Counted from the first letter of the stretch, positions 1 through 6,822 are shown. The stretch is DNA of 8,731 bases from JBDSEG01 sp039920165 (GCA_039920165.1 JBDSEG010000333.1:1-8731), one strand, 5' to 3'. Notes: generated from the letters alone by a model not told the origin. Program-made: numbers and translations.

Positions 1-574
1 CGCCGAGCCAGTGCAGGACGACTGGCTCGCGGGCCTGGCTCAGCACGCGGTCGTAGACCTTTTCGTAGTCGGCCGGCGAGCGTGCCACTTTGGCCAGCGC
101 CCGGCTCGCCATCACGATCAGCCGGCCGCCGAGTTTTTCGATCGCCGTCATCTGTTCTTCGTAGGCGCGCAGCACGTCGTCGACGCCGCGCGCCGCCTCG
201 GGCACGAGCTGGTCGGTGCCGCAGCCGCTCGCGAGCAGCGCACCCGGCACGTCGCGCGCCGCATCGATCGACCGGCCGACGAGTTCGAGCGAGGTCGGCC
301 AGTCCAGGCCCATGCCGCGCTGCGCCGTATCCATCGCTTCGGCGACGCCGAGTCCGAGCGACCACAGGTGGCGCCGGTAGGCGAGGGTGGCGTCCCAGTC
401 GATCGCGGTGTCGACCCACGGGTCGATCGCCGCGCGCGCATCGGCCACCACGTGGGCGGCCGAATAGGCGATGCGGTTCAGCTTGGTGCCGGGCGCGGCC
501 GGGGCGAAGGCGCCCGGCCCGCGCAACGTGTGGCGCTGCAGCGTGCCGTCTGACGCGAGCAGGTTGATCTGCAT
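1..574 (-). CDS. DUF993 family protein, probable DHDPS-like TIM-barrel enzyme (3' end outside window)
   Basis: The first 191 codons of a leftward gene are visible; the C-terminal part lies beyond the left edge. The N-terminus reads MQINLLASDG. A conserved-looking block follows at about residues 51-95, including DPWVDTAIDWDATLAYRRHL, then the run SLGLGVAEAMDTAQRGMGLDW. I recognise this as the DUF993 family, often annotated as 'dihydrodipicolinate synthase family' and usually about 380 residues long. Its biochemical function is not established to my knowledge; an aldolase or lyase role is an inference from that relationship. The ATG overlaps the stop codon of the upstream oxidoreductase by one base (TGATG). 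No strong Shine-Dalgarno sequence is visible, so translation is probably coupled. It is the third gene of the PhyH/oxidoreductase/DUF993 unit. The family call is fairly secure; the activity is not. Confidence 0.8.
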   Translation of the reverse strand, partial: MQINLLASDGTLQRHTLRGPGAFAPAAPGTKLNRIAYSAAHVVADARAAIDPWVDTAIDWDATLAYRRHLWSLGLGVAEAMDTAQRGMGLDWPTSLELVGRSIDAARDVPGALLASGCGTDQLVPEAARGVDDVLRAYEEQMTAIEKLGGRLIVMASRALAKVARSPADYEKVYDRVLSQAREPVVLHWLG

Positions 575-1743
575 CACAGGTCGAGCGCCGGCAGGTCGAT
601 CCAGCGCCGCTCGCGCGACGATTTGAGCGCGGCCTCGACGAGTTGAACGCCTTTCGCGCCCTCGACCAGCGTCCAGCGGTAGGGCGCGTCTTCGACGACG
701 TGGCGGATGAAAGCCTCCCACTGGATCTTGAAGCCGTTGTCGTAGACCTCGACGTCTGGCACGTCCTGCCACTGGTCGAAGAAGTTCATGCTCTGCTCCA
801 CGTCCGGATTCCACACGGGCCGCGGCGTCGTCACGCGCGACTGCGCACGGCAGTCCTGCAGCCCCGCCACCGCCGAGCCGTGCGTGCCGTCGACATGGAA
901 GGTGACGAGGTCGTCGCGCCGCACGCGCGTCGTCCAAGAACTGTTGATCTGCGCAATGACCGGCTCTCCGTCTTCGCCTTCGAGCTGGAACGTCGCATAG
1001 GCGGCGTCGTCGGCGGTCGCGGCGTAGGGCTTGCCGGATTCGTCCCAGCGCTGCGGGATGTGCGTGGCCGCGAGGCACGAGACGGCTTTCACCTCGCCGA
1101 AGAGGTTATCGAGAACATAGCGCCAGTGGCACACCATGTCGAGCACGATGCCGCCGCCGTCCTCGGCGCGATAGTTCCAGCTCGGCCGCTGGATCGGCTG
1201 CAGGTCGCCCTCGAAGACCCAGTAGCCGAACTCGATGCGCACCGACAGCATGCGGCCGAAGAAGCCGGCGCGCTTGAGCATTGCGAGCTTGCGCAGGCCG
1301 GGCAGGAAGAGCTTGTCCTGCACCGCGCCATGCTTCAGGCCCGAGCGCTGCGCGAGGCGCGCGATCTCGAGCGCGGCTGGCAGGTCGGTCGCGATCGGCT
1401 TTTCGCAGTACACATGCTTGCCGGCGCGGATCGCCTGCCCCAGCAGGGCCGGCCGCATCTGAGTCGTTCCGGCATCGAAGAAGATGCTGTCCTCGCGGTT
1501 CGCGAGCGCGGCGTCGAGGTCGGTGCTCCAGCGCTCGATGCCGTGGGCGCGCGCCAGCGCCTCGATCCTCTCGGCATTGCGGCCGACGAGGATGGGGTCG
1601 GGCATGACGGTGCTGCCGTTGGCCAGGGCCACGCCGCCTTGCTTGCGGATCGCGACGATCGAGCGGACCAAGTGCTGGTTCATTCCCATGCGCCCGGTCA
1701 CGCCGTGCATCACGATTCCGAGGCGTTGCGCCGTGCTGCTCAT
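574..1743 (-). CDS. Gfo/Idh/MocA family NAD(P)-dependent oxidoreductase
   Basis: This is a 389-residue cytoplasmic dehydrogenase of the glucose-fructose oxidoreductase/inositol dehydrogenase/MocA family, which usually oxidises a hydroxyl of a sugar, cyclitol or related compound with NAD(P). The N-terminal Rossmann nucleotide-binding motif is GVTGRMG (residues 14-20). The family's EKP motif is in GKHVYCEKPIAT, with K115 as the expected catalytic and cofactor-contacting lysine. The C-terminal domain has GGGIVLDMVCHW, giving the Asp-x3-His pair D202/H206 expected at the active site. Length is normal for the family. The start is supported by AAGGA at 1749-1753 on the minus strand, 5 nt before the ATG. 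It lies 18 nt after the PhyH-like gene and its stop overlaps the DUF993 start, so the three genes form an operon. The GxxGRMG form of the nucleotide loop also resembles dihydrodipicolinate reductase (DapB), but EKP and overall length favour Gfo/Idh/MocA. The substrate is unknown. Confidence 0.92.
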   Translation of the reverse strand: MSSTAQRLGIVMHGVTGRMGMNQHLVRSIVAIRKQGGVALANGSTVMPDPILVGRNAERIEALARAHGIERWSTDLDAALANREDSIFFDAGTTQMRPALLGQAIRAGKHVYCEKPIATDLPAALEIARLAQRSGLKHGAVQDKLFLPGLRKLAMLKRAGFFGRMLSVRIEFGYWVFEGDLQPIQRPSWNYRAEDGGGIVLDMVCHWRYVLDNLFGEVKAVSCLAATHIPQRWDESGKPYAATADDAAYATFQLEGEDGEPVIAQINSSWTTRVRRDDLVTFHVDGTHGSAVAGLQDCRAQSRVTTPRPVWNPDVEQSMNFFDQWQDVPDVEVYDNGFKIQWEAFIRHVVEDAPYRWTLVEGAKGVQLVEAALKSSRERRWIDLPALDL

Positions 1744-1748
1744 GCGAG

Positions 1749-1753
1749 TCCTT
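1749..1753 (-). promoter_or_regulatory. Ribosome binding site of the Gfo/Idh/MocA gene
   Basis: AAGGA on the minus strand ends 5 nt before the ATG at 1743. It lies in the 18-nt gap after the PhyH-like stop and supports this start. Confidence 0.7.
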
Positions 1754-1761
1754 GTTCGGGT

Positions 1762-2505
1762 TCAGCTGACGCGCAGCTGCAGCGCTTTGTCGTACGGCAG
1801 TGCGGGGTGCTCGAAGAAGGTGTGCGCGTTGACGTAATGCAGCGCGCAGGCGCGCCGCCAGCGCGTCGACCGGTTCGGGCCGGACTGATGAAACGTATTG
1901 CCGTGGTGGAAAGAGACGCCGCCGCGCATCACCGGCGCCGGTGTCATCGGCTGCAGCGTGAGGAGCTCGGCCGGCAGCTGCAGGTTGTAGGGCTCGTCCT
2001 TCGGAGCGATATGTCCGTAGACCGGGCCGCGGTTCGTCCCGTCGCCGAAATACAGGCAGCCGTTCTCGAGCGTCGCATCGTCGAGCGCAATCCACGCCGT
2101 GATCACTCCCTCCGGATCGTTCGGGCCGAAATAGAAATTGTCCTGGTGCGCGGGCTTCGGCCCGCCGCCTTCGGGTGGCTTGAAGAAGATCTGGCTGAAA
2201 TAGACCGAGACGCCCGGCCCGATCAGCGCTTCGACGAGTTCGACCAGCGCCGGCATGCGCGCCAACTGGCGCACCGCGTCGCGGTGGTGGTGCGGGTTGT
2301 CGAGCTTGCGCAGCACGGCGCGTGCGGTGACGCCGCCGTCGAGGTACCAGGCGCGCTGTTCGCGCGGAAGGTCGGCCAGGAACTGCTCGCCCCAGGTCTG
2401 GATATCGTCAATCAGAGCCGCGGTCTCGCTCCTGTCGAGCAGACCCGGCACGGTCAGGTGGCCGAGGTGGCGGTAGATTGCGCGGTCGGAATCGGTCAGC
2501 GTCAT
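1762..2505 (-). CDS. Phytanoyl-CoA dioxygenase (PhyH) family Fe(II)/2-oxoglutarate oxygenase
   Basis: This 247-residue non-heme iron oxygenase belongs to a family that couples 2-oxoglutarate decarboxylation to hydroxylation, and sometimes demethylation, of a small substrate. The double-stranded beta-helix residues are visible. HQD at 120-122 supplies the first His and Asp iron ligands. The stretch FHHGNTFHQSGPNRS (199-213) supplies the distal His, most likely H206. R217 lies 11 residues after it, the spacing seen between His264 and Arg275 of human PHYH, and should bind 2-oxoglutarate. The active site therefore looks complete. There is no signal peptide, so it is cytoplasmic. It is the first gene of the leftward unit, and a promoter with an overlapping inverted repeat sits 35-80 nt upstream. 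The Shine-Dalgarno sequence before the ATG is weak. Bacterial PhyH proteins are very diverse, so the substrate cannot be read from the sequence. Confidence 0.92.
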   Translation of the reverse strand: MTLTDSDRAIYRHLGHLTVPGLLDRSETAALIDDIQTWGEQFLADLPREQRAWYLDGGVTARAVLRKLDNPHHHRDAVRQLARMPALVELVEALIGPGVSVYFSQIFFKPPEGGGPKPAHQDNFYFGPNDPEGVITAWIALDDATLENGCLYFGDGTNRGPVYGHIAPKDEPYNLQLPAELLTLQPMTPAPVMRGGVSFHHGNTFHQSGPNRSTRWRRACALHYVNAHTFFEHPALPYDKALQLRVS

Positions 2506-2538
2506 GGGCGTGCTCGCGGGGGATCCGGTCTCCGTTAA

Positions 2539-2552
2539 TCCCCATCTGGTGA
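2539..2552. promoter_or_regulatory. Putative operator, inverted repeat, PhyH unit
   Basis: On the plus strand this reads TCCCCATCTGGTGA, an inverted repeat with 6-bp arms around a 2-bp centre and one arm mismatch. It begins 3 nt after the PhyH -10 box, so it overlaps the predicted transcription start. A perfect-arm version occurs at 6857-6870 in the same place relative to a near-identical promoter. This is best explained as a repressor site. The ACCA-NN-TGGT layout does not let me assign a regulator family. Confidence 0.65.
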
Positions 2553-2555
2553 ATT

Positions 2556-2584
2556 ACTGTACGGCCGGGCGCACGCGGCGTCAA
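2556..2584 (-). promoter_or_regulatory. Putative sigma-70 promoter of the PhyH/oxidoreductase/DUF993 unit
   Basis: On the minus strand, the -35 box TTGACG (2579-2584, 5/6 to consensus) is followed by 17 nt and the -10 box TACAGT (2556-2561, 4/6). The predicted start is near 2549, leaving a leader of about 44 nt. Both hexamers are identical to those before the DHDPS-like gene at 6823-6852, which strengthens the call. Confidence 0.6.
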
Positions 2585-2615
2585 TCGCCCTGGGCTTAAG
2601 TGGACAGCGCCAATC

Positions 2616-2645
2616 TTGACGGTCGTGGCGAGTGCGGCATAGCAT
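2616..2645 (+). promoter_or_regulatory. Putative sigma-70 promoter of the MetE-like/epimerase/GNAT unit
   Basis: The -35 box TTGACG (2616-2621) is followed by 18 nt and TAGCAT (2640-2645, 4/6 to TATAAT). The predicted start is near 2652, giving a leader of about 38 nt. The -35 region and what follows it, TTGACGGtcGTGGC, matches 12 of 14 bases of TTGACGGcgGTGGC at 6823-6836. This is the weakest of the three similar promoters because its -10 box differs from the others. Confidence 0.45.
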
Positions 2646-2650
2646 CGTCA

Positions 2651-2664
2651 TCACCATACGGTTA
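2651..2664. promoter_or_regulatory. Putative degenerate operator, MetE-like unit
   Basis: TCACCATACGGTTA keeps the left arm TCACCA exactly but matches the right arm TGGTGA at only 4 of 6 positions. It starts 5 nt after the -10 box of the local promoter, compared with 3 and 4 nt at the two better sites. The conserved position is the main reason to report it. It could be a lower-affinity site or chance. Confidence 0.4.
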
Positions 2665-2677
2665 ACAAACAACTCGC

Positions 2678-2681
2678 GGAG
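2678..2681 (+). promoter_or_regulatory. Ribosome binding site of the MetE-like gene
   Basis: GGAG ends 8 nt before the ATG at 2690 and supports that start over any upstream reading. Confidence 0.7.
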
Positions 2682-2689
2682 CTTTCTCC

Positions 2690-3715
2690 ATGCCCAGGAT
2701 CCAAACCACGGTTGTCGGCTCGTACCCGATTCCCGACTGGCTGGTTGCCAGCCCGTCCGAGCAGGCGCTGATGGACGCGACGCGGGTCGTCATCGCGACG
2801 CAAGAGCAGGCCGGCGTGGATGTGGTGTGCGACGGCGAGCTGTACCGCTTCGATATCAACCATCCCGAGACGAACGGAATGATCGAATATTTCGTGCGGC
2901 CGATGGATGGCATCACGCAGCGCTTCTCGTTCGACGACCTGATCGCTTACCGCGCCAAGAGCGGCATGAAGTTCCGCACCCGCCCACCGGGCACCGTCGT
3001 CGGCCCGATCGGCCACGGCAGCCTGGACCTCCCGCTCGCCTGCGCACGTGCCAAGGCGCTCGCGACGCACCGGTTCAAGTTCACCTTGACGGGCCCGCAC
3101 ATGCTTGCCAAGACGCTGATCGACCGGCACTACGCCGACACCGCCGAACTGGCGCATGCGATCGCCGATGCGCTGGCGATGCAGGTCGCCCACCTCGACG
3201 CCGACGTGGTGCAGATCGACGAAGCCAACCTTCCGGGCCACCCCGACGAGTGGGAATGGGCCGCCTCGGCGATGAACCGCGTGCTCGACGCCGTGCCCGG
3301 CACGCCGGCGGTGCACCTGTGCTTCGGCAACTACGGCGGGCAGACAGTGCAGAAGGGCCGCTGGGACCAGCTCATGAACTATCTCAATGCGCTGCACGCC
3401 GACCATGTGGTGCTCGAGTGCGCGCACCGGCCGCCCGAGGAATTGCTGGCGTTTCGCGACCTCAGGTCCGAGATCGGCTTCGGCCTCGGGGTCGTCGATA
3501 TCAAGGCGACCGATATCGAAAGCGCCGACCAGGTGGCCCGCGCGATCGAGCGCGCGGAGCGCTTGCTAGGGGCGGGCCGGGTCCGCTATATCCATCCCGA
3601 CTGCGGCTTCTGGATGCTCAAGCGGCCGATCGCCGATGCGAAGATGCGCGCCCTGGCGCTCGGCCGCGACCGCTTCGAAGGCATCGCCGCCACGCCTGCC
3701 GGAGCGACGGCGTGA
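2690..3715 (+). CDS. Cobalamin-independent methionine synthase-like protein (core MetE, zinc domain only)
   Basis: This 341-residue protein is related to the C-terminal catalytic half of MetE, which activates a thiol on zinc and transfers a methyl group to it. Family signatures are TTVVGSYP (6-13), DGE (48-50), QIDEAN (175-180), HLC (209-211), VVLECAHR (240-247), GLGVVDIK (265-272) and HPDCGFW (302-308). By comparison with E. coli MetE (His641, Cys643, Glu665, Cys726), the zinc ligands should be H209, C211, E243 and C305, all present. Full MetE is about 750 residues; the N-terminal half that helps bind folate is absent. Such short forms may use another methyl donor or carry out other alkyl transfers or demethylations. 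The protein is cytoplasmic. It is the first gene of a three-gene unit; its TGA overlaps the next start by 4 nt (GTGA). Housekeeping methionine synthesis is unlikely given this context, but that is an inference. Confidence 0.88.
   Translation: MPRIQTTVVGSYPIPDWLVASPSEQALMDATRVVIATQEQAGVDVVCDGELYRFDINHPETNGMIEYFVRPMDGITQRFSFDDLIAYRAKSGMKFRTRPPGTVVGPIGHGSLDLPLACARAKALATHRFKFTLTGPHMLAKTLIDRHYADTAELAHAIADALAMQVAHLDADVVQIDEANLPGHPDEWEWAASAMNRVLDAVPGTPAVHLCFGNYGGQTVQKGRWDQLMNYLNALHADHVVLECAHRPPEELLAFRDLRSEIGFGLGVVDIKATDIESADQVARAIERAERLLGAGRVRYIHPDCGFWMLKRPIADAKMRALALGRDRFEGIAATPAGATA
3701..3704 (+). promoter_or_regulatory. Ribosome binding site that decides the GTG start of the epimerase-like gene
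   Basis: GGAG, inside the end of the MetE-like gene, ends 7 nt before the GTG at 3712. The in-frame ATG at 3778 has no comparable site. The frame is also open far upstream to 2632, but that stretch overlaps the MetE-like gene and its own leader and is not coding. Confidence 0.6.
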
Positions 3716-4767
3716 CCGGCCCGGCGGCGAGCCCGCTGCCAGCCCGCTTCGAGGATATCGAAGCGCTCGAAAACTACATGAGCGAACCCACGCCGGCGCT
3801 CGTCGCCGATCTGGCGAGCCTCGACGGCGACATCATGGTGCTCGGTGTGGGCGGCAAGATGGGGCCGACGCTCGCGCGCATGGCCCAACGCGCGGCGCCG
3901 GGCAAGCGAGTGATCGGCGTCGCGCGCTTCAGCGACGGGGCGCTGAAGGCATCGCTCGAATCGCACGGCGTCGAATGCATCGCGTGCGACCTGCTCGATC
4001 CGCAGGCGATGGCGCGGCTGCCCAACCTGGCCGACGGCGTGCGCAACCTCGTCTTCATGGCAGGCCACAAATTCGGCGCCAGCGACAACCCGGGCCTGAC
4101 CTGGATGATGAACGTCGGCGTTCCGATGCGAGTGGCCGATGCGTTTCGCGGCGTGCGCACGGTCGTCTTCTCGACCGCCTGCGTCTATCCATTCGCCCCG
4201 ATCGACGGGCCGGGAGCGAACGAGGCCACGCCGACGCAGCCGCCGCCCGGCGACTACGCCTGGTCGTGCGTCGGGCGCGAGCGCATGTTCGACCATGCTT
4301 CGCGCACGCACGCAACGCCAGGCCGCATGCTGCGGCTGTCGTATGCGATCGACATGCGCTACGGCGTTCTCTACGACGTGGCGAGCAGCGTCTTCGCCGG
4401 CCGGCCGGTCGACGTGACCATGGGTCACGCCGACGTCATCTGGCAAGGCGATGCCAACGAGCAGGCGCTGCGCCTGCTGGCGCATTGCACGACACCGGCG
4501 ACGCCGATCAATGTGACTGGACCGCGCCATACCAGTGTGCGCTGGCTGGCCCATGAATTCGGAAAGCGCTTCGACCGTGCGCCGGTCATCACCGGGAGCG
4601 AAGCGCCGACCGCGTGGCTGATCGATACGACCGAAGCACAGCGCCTGTTCGGCATGCCGCGGGTGACTATCGACGCCATGATCGACTGGGTCGCCGACTG
4701 GGTGCAGCGCGGCGGACCCAGCTTGAACAAGCCGACCCACTTTTCGACCCGGGATGGCAAATACTGA
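3712..4767 (+). CDS. NAD-dependent epimerase/dehydratase-like protein (extended SDR fold) with altered catalytic motif
   Basis: From the GTG start this is a 351-residue cytoplasmic protein with an N-terminal Rossmann domain. IMVLGVGGKMGPTLARMAQR (41-60) forms the nucleotide-binding loop, a GxGGxMG variant of the usual GxxGxxG. ACDLLD (91-96) resembles the acidic D-L-D segment after beta-3. VVFSTACVYPF (151-161) matches the beta-5 'SS..VYG' region of epimerases. The active-site tyrosine should be Y182 in DYAWSCVGRERMF, but the lysine expected four residues later is C186. The protein may therefore use altered chemistry or serve a binding role. The C-terminal region includes INVTGPRHTSVRWLAHEFGK (266-285), like the substrate domain of sugar-nucleotide epimerases. 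The start overlaps the MetE-like stop (GTGA) and the end overlaps the GNAT gene by 14 nt, indicating tight co-expression. The substrate is unknown. Confidence 0.85.
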   Translation: MTGPAASPLPARFEDIEALENYMSEPTPALVADLASLDGDIMVLGVGGKMGPTLARMAQRAAPGKRVIGVARFSDGALKASLESHGVECIACDLLDPQAMARLPNLADGVRNLVFMAGHKFGASDNPGLTWMMNVGVPMRVADAFRGVRTVVFSTACVYPFAPIDGPGANEATPTQPPPGDYAWSCVGRERMFDHASRTHATPGRMLRLSYAIDMRYGVLYDVASSVFAGRPVDVTMGHADVIWQGDANEQALRLLAHCTTPATPINVTGPRHTSVRWLAHEFGKRFDRAPVITGSEAPTAWLIDTTEAQRLFGMPRVTIDAMIDWVADWVQRGGPSLNKPTHFSTRDGKY

Positions 4768-5641
4768 ACCGCACAACGACGCCGCGGCCATCGTGCCGCT
4801 GCGCGACGCCGATTTGACTTTCGCGCTAGCGCTCTCGGCATCCGCGCAGTGGAACCAGAACGCGGCCGACTGGCGCTCCCTGCTGCGCCTCGGTCGCGGC
4901 TGGGGCATCCATGCGGCGGGCGCGGACGGTATCGATACGCTCGCTGCGTCAACCATCGTCCTGCCTTATGGCGCCGATTTCGCCTGGGTCAGCATGGTGC
5001 TGGTACTGCCGCAATTCCAGCGCCGCGGCTACGCCGGCACGCTGCTGCGCCACGCCATCGCCGCCCTGCGCAACGACGGCCGGGCGGCAGTCCTCGATGC
5101 CACGCCGGCCGGGCACGCGGTGTACGAGCAGGCGGGCTTTCGCGATACCTTCGGCTTCTCACGTTGGAGGCGCCAGGCGCGCAGTGGTGTGAATGGCCAC
5201 GCGGCTATAGCGACGACCCGGCCGCTGGTCGAGAGCGACTGGCCGGCCATCGAAGCGCTCGATGCGCCGGCCTTCGGTGCGAGCCGCATCGCCCTGCTGC
5301 GCGAGCTGGCGCGGCGGCTGCCGCAGGCGGCGCGCGTGCTTGAAGAGGCGGGCCGGTTGCGCGGTTTCGTGCTCGGCCGCGATGGCGCACACGCGCATCA
5401 AATCGGCCCGCTCGTTGCCGATGACAGCGCCGTCGCGATCCAGCTCCTCGAGGCTGCGTTGAAGGCGATCGAGGGCCCGGTCTATGTCGACCTGCTCGAC
5501 CATCGCGATGCACTTCAAACGTGGCTCGAACGGCAGGGATTCGCATTCCAGCGGCCGTTCGTGCGCATGGTCCACGGCCGGATCGATGCGCCGGGATGGC
5601 CGGAATTGATCTGGCTCGTCGCAGGGCCGGAGTTGGGCTGA
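4754..5641 (+). CDS. GNAT family N-acetyltransferase, two-domain, YitH/HolE-type C-terminus
   Basis: This 295-residue cytoplasmic acyltransferase contains two GNAT-type domains. Domain one covers roughly 12-140 and has the acetyl-CoA pyrophosphate-binding motif QFQRRGYAGTLL (87-98), followed by AAVLDATPAGHAVYEQAGF (111-129), the usual C-terminal part of the fold. Domain two, about 153-280, includes IGPLVADD (217-224) and GPVYVDLLDHRDALQTWLER (241-260) plus QGFAFQRPFVRM (261-272), which resembles the YitH/HolE (Acetyltransf_18) C-terminal domain. Only the first domain has the obvious CoA loop. The ATG lies inside the end of the epimerase-like gene (14-nt overlap), with only a weak GGG before it, so coupling is likely. 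Its place as third gene of the MetE-like unit suggests it acetylates a pathway intermediate, detoxifies an analogue or acts in regulation. None of these can be decided from sequence. Confidence 0.87.
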   Translation: MANTEPHNDAAAIVPLRDADLTFALALSASAQWNQNAADWRSLLRLGRGWGIHAAGADGIDTLAASTIVLPYGADFAWVSMVLVLPQFQRRGYAGTLLRHAIAALRNDGRAAVLDATPAGHAVYEQAGFRDTFGFSRWRRQARSGVNGHAAIATTRPLVESDWPAIEALDAPAFGASRIALLRELARRLPQAARVLEEAGRLRGFVLGRDGAHAHQIGPLVADDSAVAIQLLEAALKAIEGPVYVDLLDHRDALQTWLERQGFAFQRPFVRMVHGRIDAPGWPELIWLVAGPELG

Positions 5642-5656
5642 AGGTCGTTGGGAATC

Positions 5657-5676
5657 GCAGCGCTTGTCTGCGCCGC
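5657..5676 (-). terminator. Weak hairpin in the convergent gap, possible transcription end
   Basis: In the 97-nt gap between the convergent GNAT and substrate-binding protein genes, GCGGCGC/GCGCTGC on the minus strand can form a 7-bp stem with one G-U pair and a 6-nt loop. No T-run follows on either strand, so it is not a typical intrinsic terminator. The rest of the gap shows nothing clear. Confidence 0.22.
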
Positions 5677-5738
5677 GGCGAAGCTACCGCGTCCGGCTAC
5701 TTCTGCGAGAACGCCCAGCCTGCTGCAGCAACCCGCCC

Positions 5739-6755
5739 CTACTTCGTCATCTTGATCGAGCGATCGAGAAACTCGTTGGTATAGGTCGACTTGACATCGA
5801 ACGCCTTGTCCAGGCCGACATATTCCTTGACCAGCGCATAGTCGGACGCCATGCGCGCGTCCTCGTGGATTCCGAGGGCCATCTCGCGCGAGAACTTGTC
5901 GCTCATCAGCTTTTCGACGAGCTGCCAGTTGGTCAATTCGTTGTCGAACTTGAGCGCACCGTTGGCGTCGATGAGCGCCTGCACGCAAGGGTTGGGTTCC
6001 TTCACGCAGGCGGCGAAGGCGCGTTGCGTGACCTTGACGAACTTGTCGACCAGCGGCTTGTTATCGGCCAGATATTTGGCGTTGACGATCACCGAGTTGC
6101 CATAGGTATTCAGGCCGGCGTCGCGCCATGCCAGGAAGCCCATGTCGTCACCGAGTTCGCGCTGGAAGATGTGGTGGATGTTGTAGAACGAAGTGGTGAC
6201 GTCGACCGACTTGGCCTTCAGCGCCGCGAGCTTGGCATTCGCGTCGATATTGACCCAGGTCACCGATTTCGGATCGATATGGTTCGCTTTGGCTAGCGCC
6301 GGCCACATCACGCGCGCGCCGTCGCCAGCGGGGTTGCCGATCTTCTTGCCGACGAAATCCTTGACCCCGGTGATGCCCGAGCTCTTGAGCCAGTACATGC
6401 CCTGCGGCGAGTTGGCGTAGACGTTGAATACCGCCACGGTATCGGCACCCTTGCCCTTGGCGACCAGCACGCCGGCCATGTCGGCCAAGCCGAACGGCGA
6501 CGCGCCCGCGCCGACACGCTGGGTCGACAGCGCCGAGCCCTTGCCCGGCTCGAGGTTCAGATCGATGCCTTCCTTGGCATACCAGCCCAGCTTCTTGGCG
6601 TAGTAGTAGGGCGCGTGGTCGCCGCCCGGCACCCAGTTCAGGACGAAGTCGACCGGGGTCAGCGTCTGTGCCTGCACGTGCAGGCTGGTCGAGGCGAGAA
6701 CGGCGGCCAGCGCGGCGCCGAGAAACGGGCGCAGGTTCGTCAAGGTCATCGTCAT
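5739..6755 (-). CDS. ABC transporter periplasmic substrate-binding protein, NMT1/THI5-like
   Basis: This 338-residue exported protein captures the substrate for an ABC importer. The N-terminus is a signal peptide: a short polar start with Arg9, the hydrophobic stretch FLGAALAAVLASTSL, then a probable signal peptidase I site after VQA (27-29). There is no lipobox cysteine. The mature protein opens with VDFVLNWVPGGDHAPYYYAK (35-54) and GWYAKEGIDLNLEPGKGSA (57-75), typical of NMT1/THI5-like and SsuA/TauA-type binding proteins. GLADMAGVLVAKGKG (89-103) and SSGITGVKDFVGKKIGNPAG (125-144) fit the hinge and second lobe. C250 and C257 could form a disulfide in the periplasm. AGGAG on the minus strand (6764-6768), 8 nt before the ATG, fixes the start. 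Relatives carry pyrimidines, sulfonates, nitrate or aromatic compounds, so the ligand is open. It is divergent from the DHDPS-like gene and its likely permease partner. Confidence 0.9.
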   Translation of the reverse strand: MTMTLTNLRPFLGAALAAVLASTSLHVQAQTLTPVDFVLNWVPGGDHAPYYYAKKLGWYAKEGIDLNLEPGKGSALSTQRVGAGASPFGLADMAGVLVAKGKGADTVAVFNVYANSPQGMYWLKSSGITGVKDFVGKKIGNPAGDGARVMWPALAKANHIDPKSVTWVNIDANAKLAALKAKSVDVTTSFYNIHHIFQRELGDDMGFLAWRDAGLNTYGNSVIVNAKYLADNKPLVDKFVKVTQRAFAACVKEPNPCVQALIDANGALKFDNELTNWQLVEKLMSDKFSREMALGIHEDARMASDYALVKEYVGLDKAFDVKSTYTNEFLDRSIKMTK

Positions 6756-6763
6756 GCTGTGTG

Positions 6764-6768
6764 CTCCT
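6764..6768 (-). promoter_or_regulatory. Ribosome binding site of the substrate-binding protein gene
   Basis: AGGAG on the minus strand ends 8 nt before the ATG at 6755. It favours this ATG over the in-frame ATG two codons later. Confidence 0.75.
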
Positions 6769-6822
6769 GGGACGGTTGCGGATCGAGGTGGCCTGAGTGC
6801 CCTCGGCTGCGGGTCGGTCTCG

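Noticed and set aside
1930..1943. Perfect 14-bp palindrome CACCGGCGCCGGTG
   Set aside because: It lies inside the PhyH-like coding sequence, consists of common GC-rich codons and does not match the operator motif. It is likely chance.
643..2538. A 631-codon open frame on the plus strand opposite the oxidoreductase and PhyH-like genes
   Set aside because: It is antisense to two genes with clear family motifs. Its product is Arg/Ala/Val-rich and matches no family I recognise. Long antisense frames are common in GC-rich DNA.
2632..3711. Upstream extension of the epimerase-like frame through the whole MetE-like gene
   Set aside because: The extension is low-complexity and Arg/Pro-rich, and lies out of frame over a well-supported gene. 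A GGAG site precedes the GTG at 3712, where the recognisable protein begins.
3586..4956. A 456-codon minus-strand frame opposite the epimerase-like gene
   Set aside because: It is a compositional shadow with His/Arg/Ala-rich sequence and no domain signature. The plus-strand frame has intact Rossmann-fold motifs.
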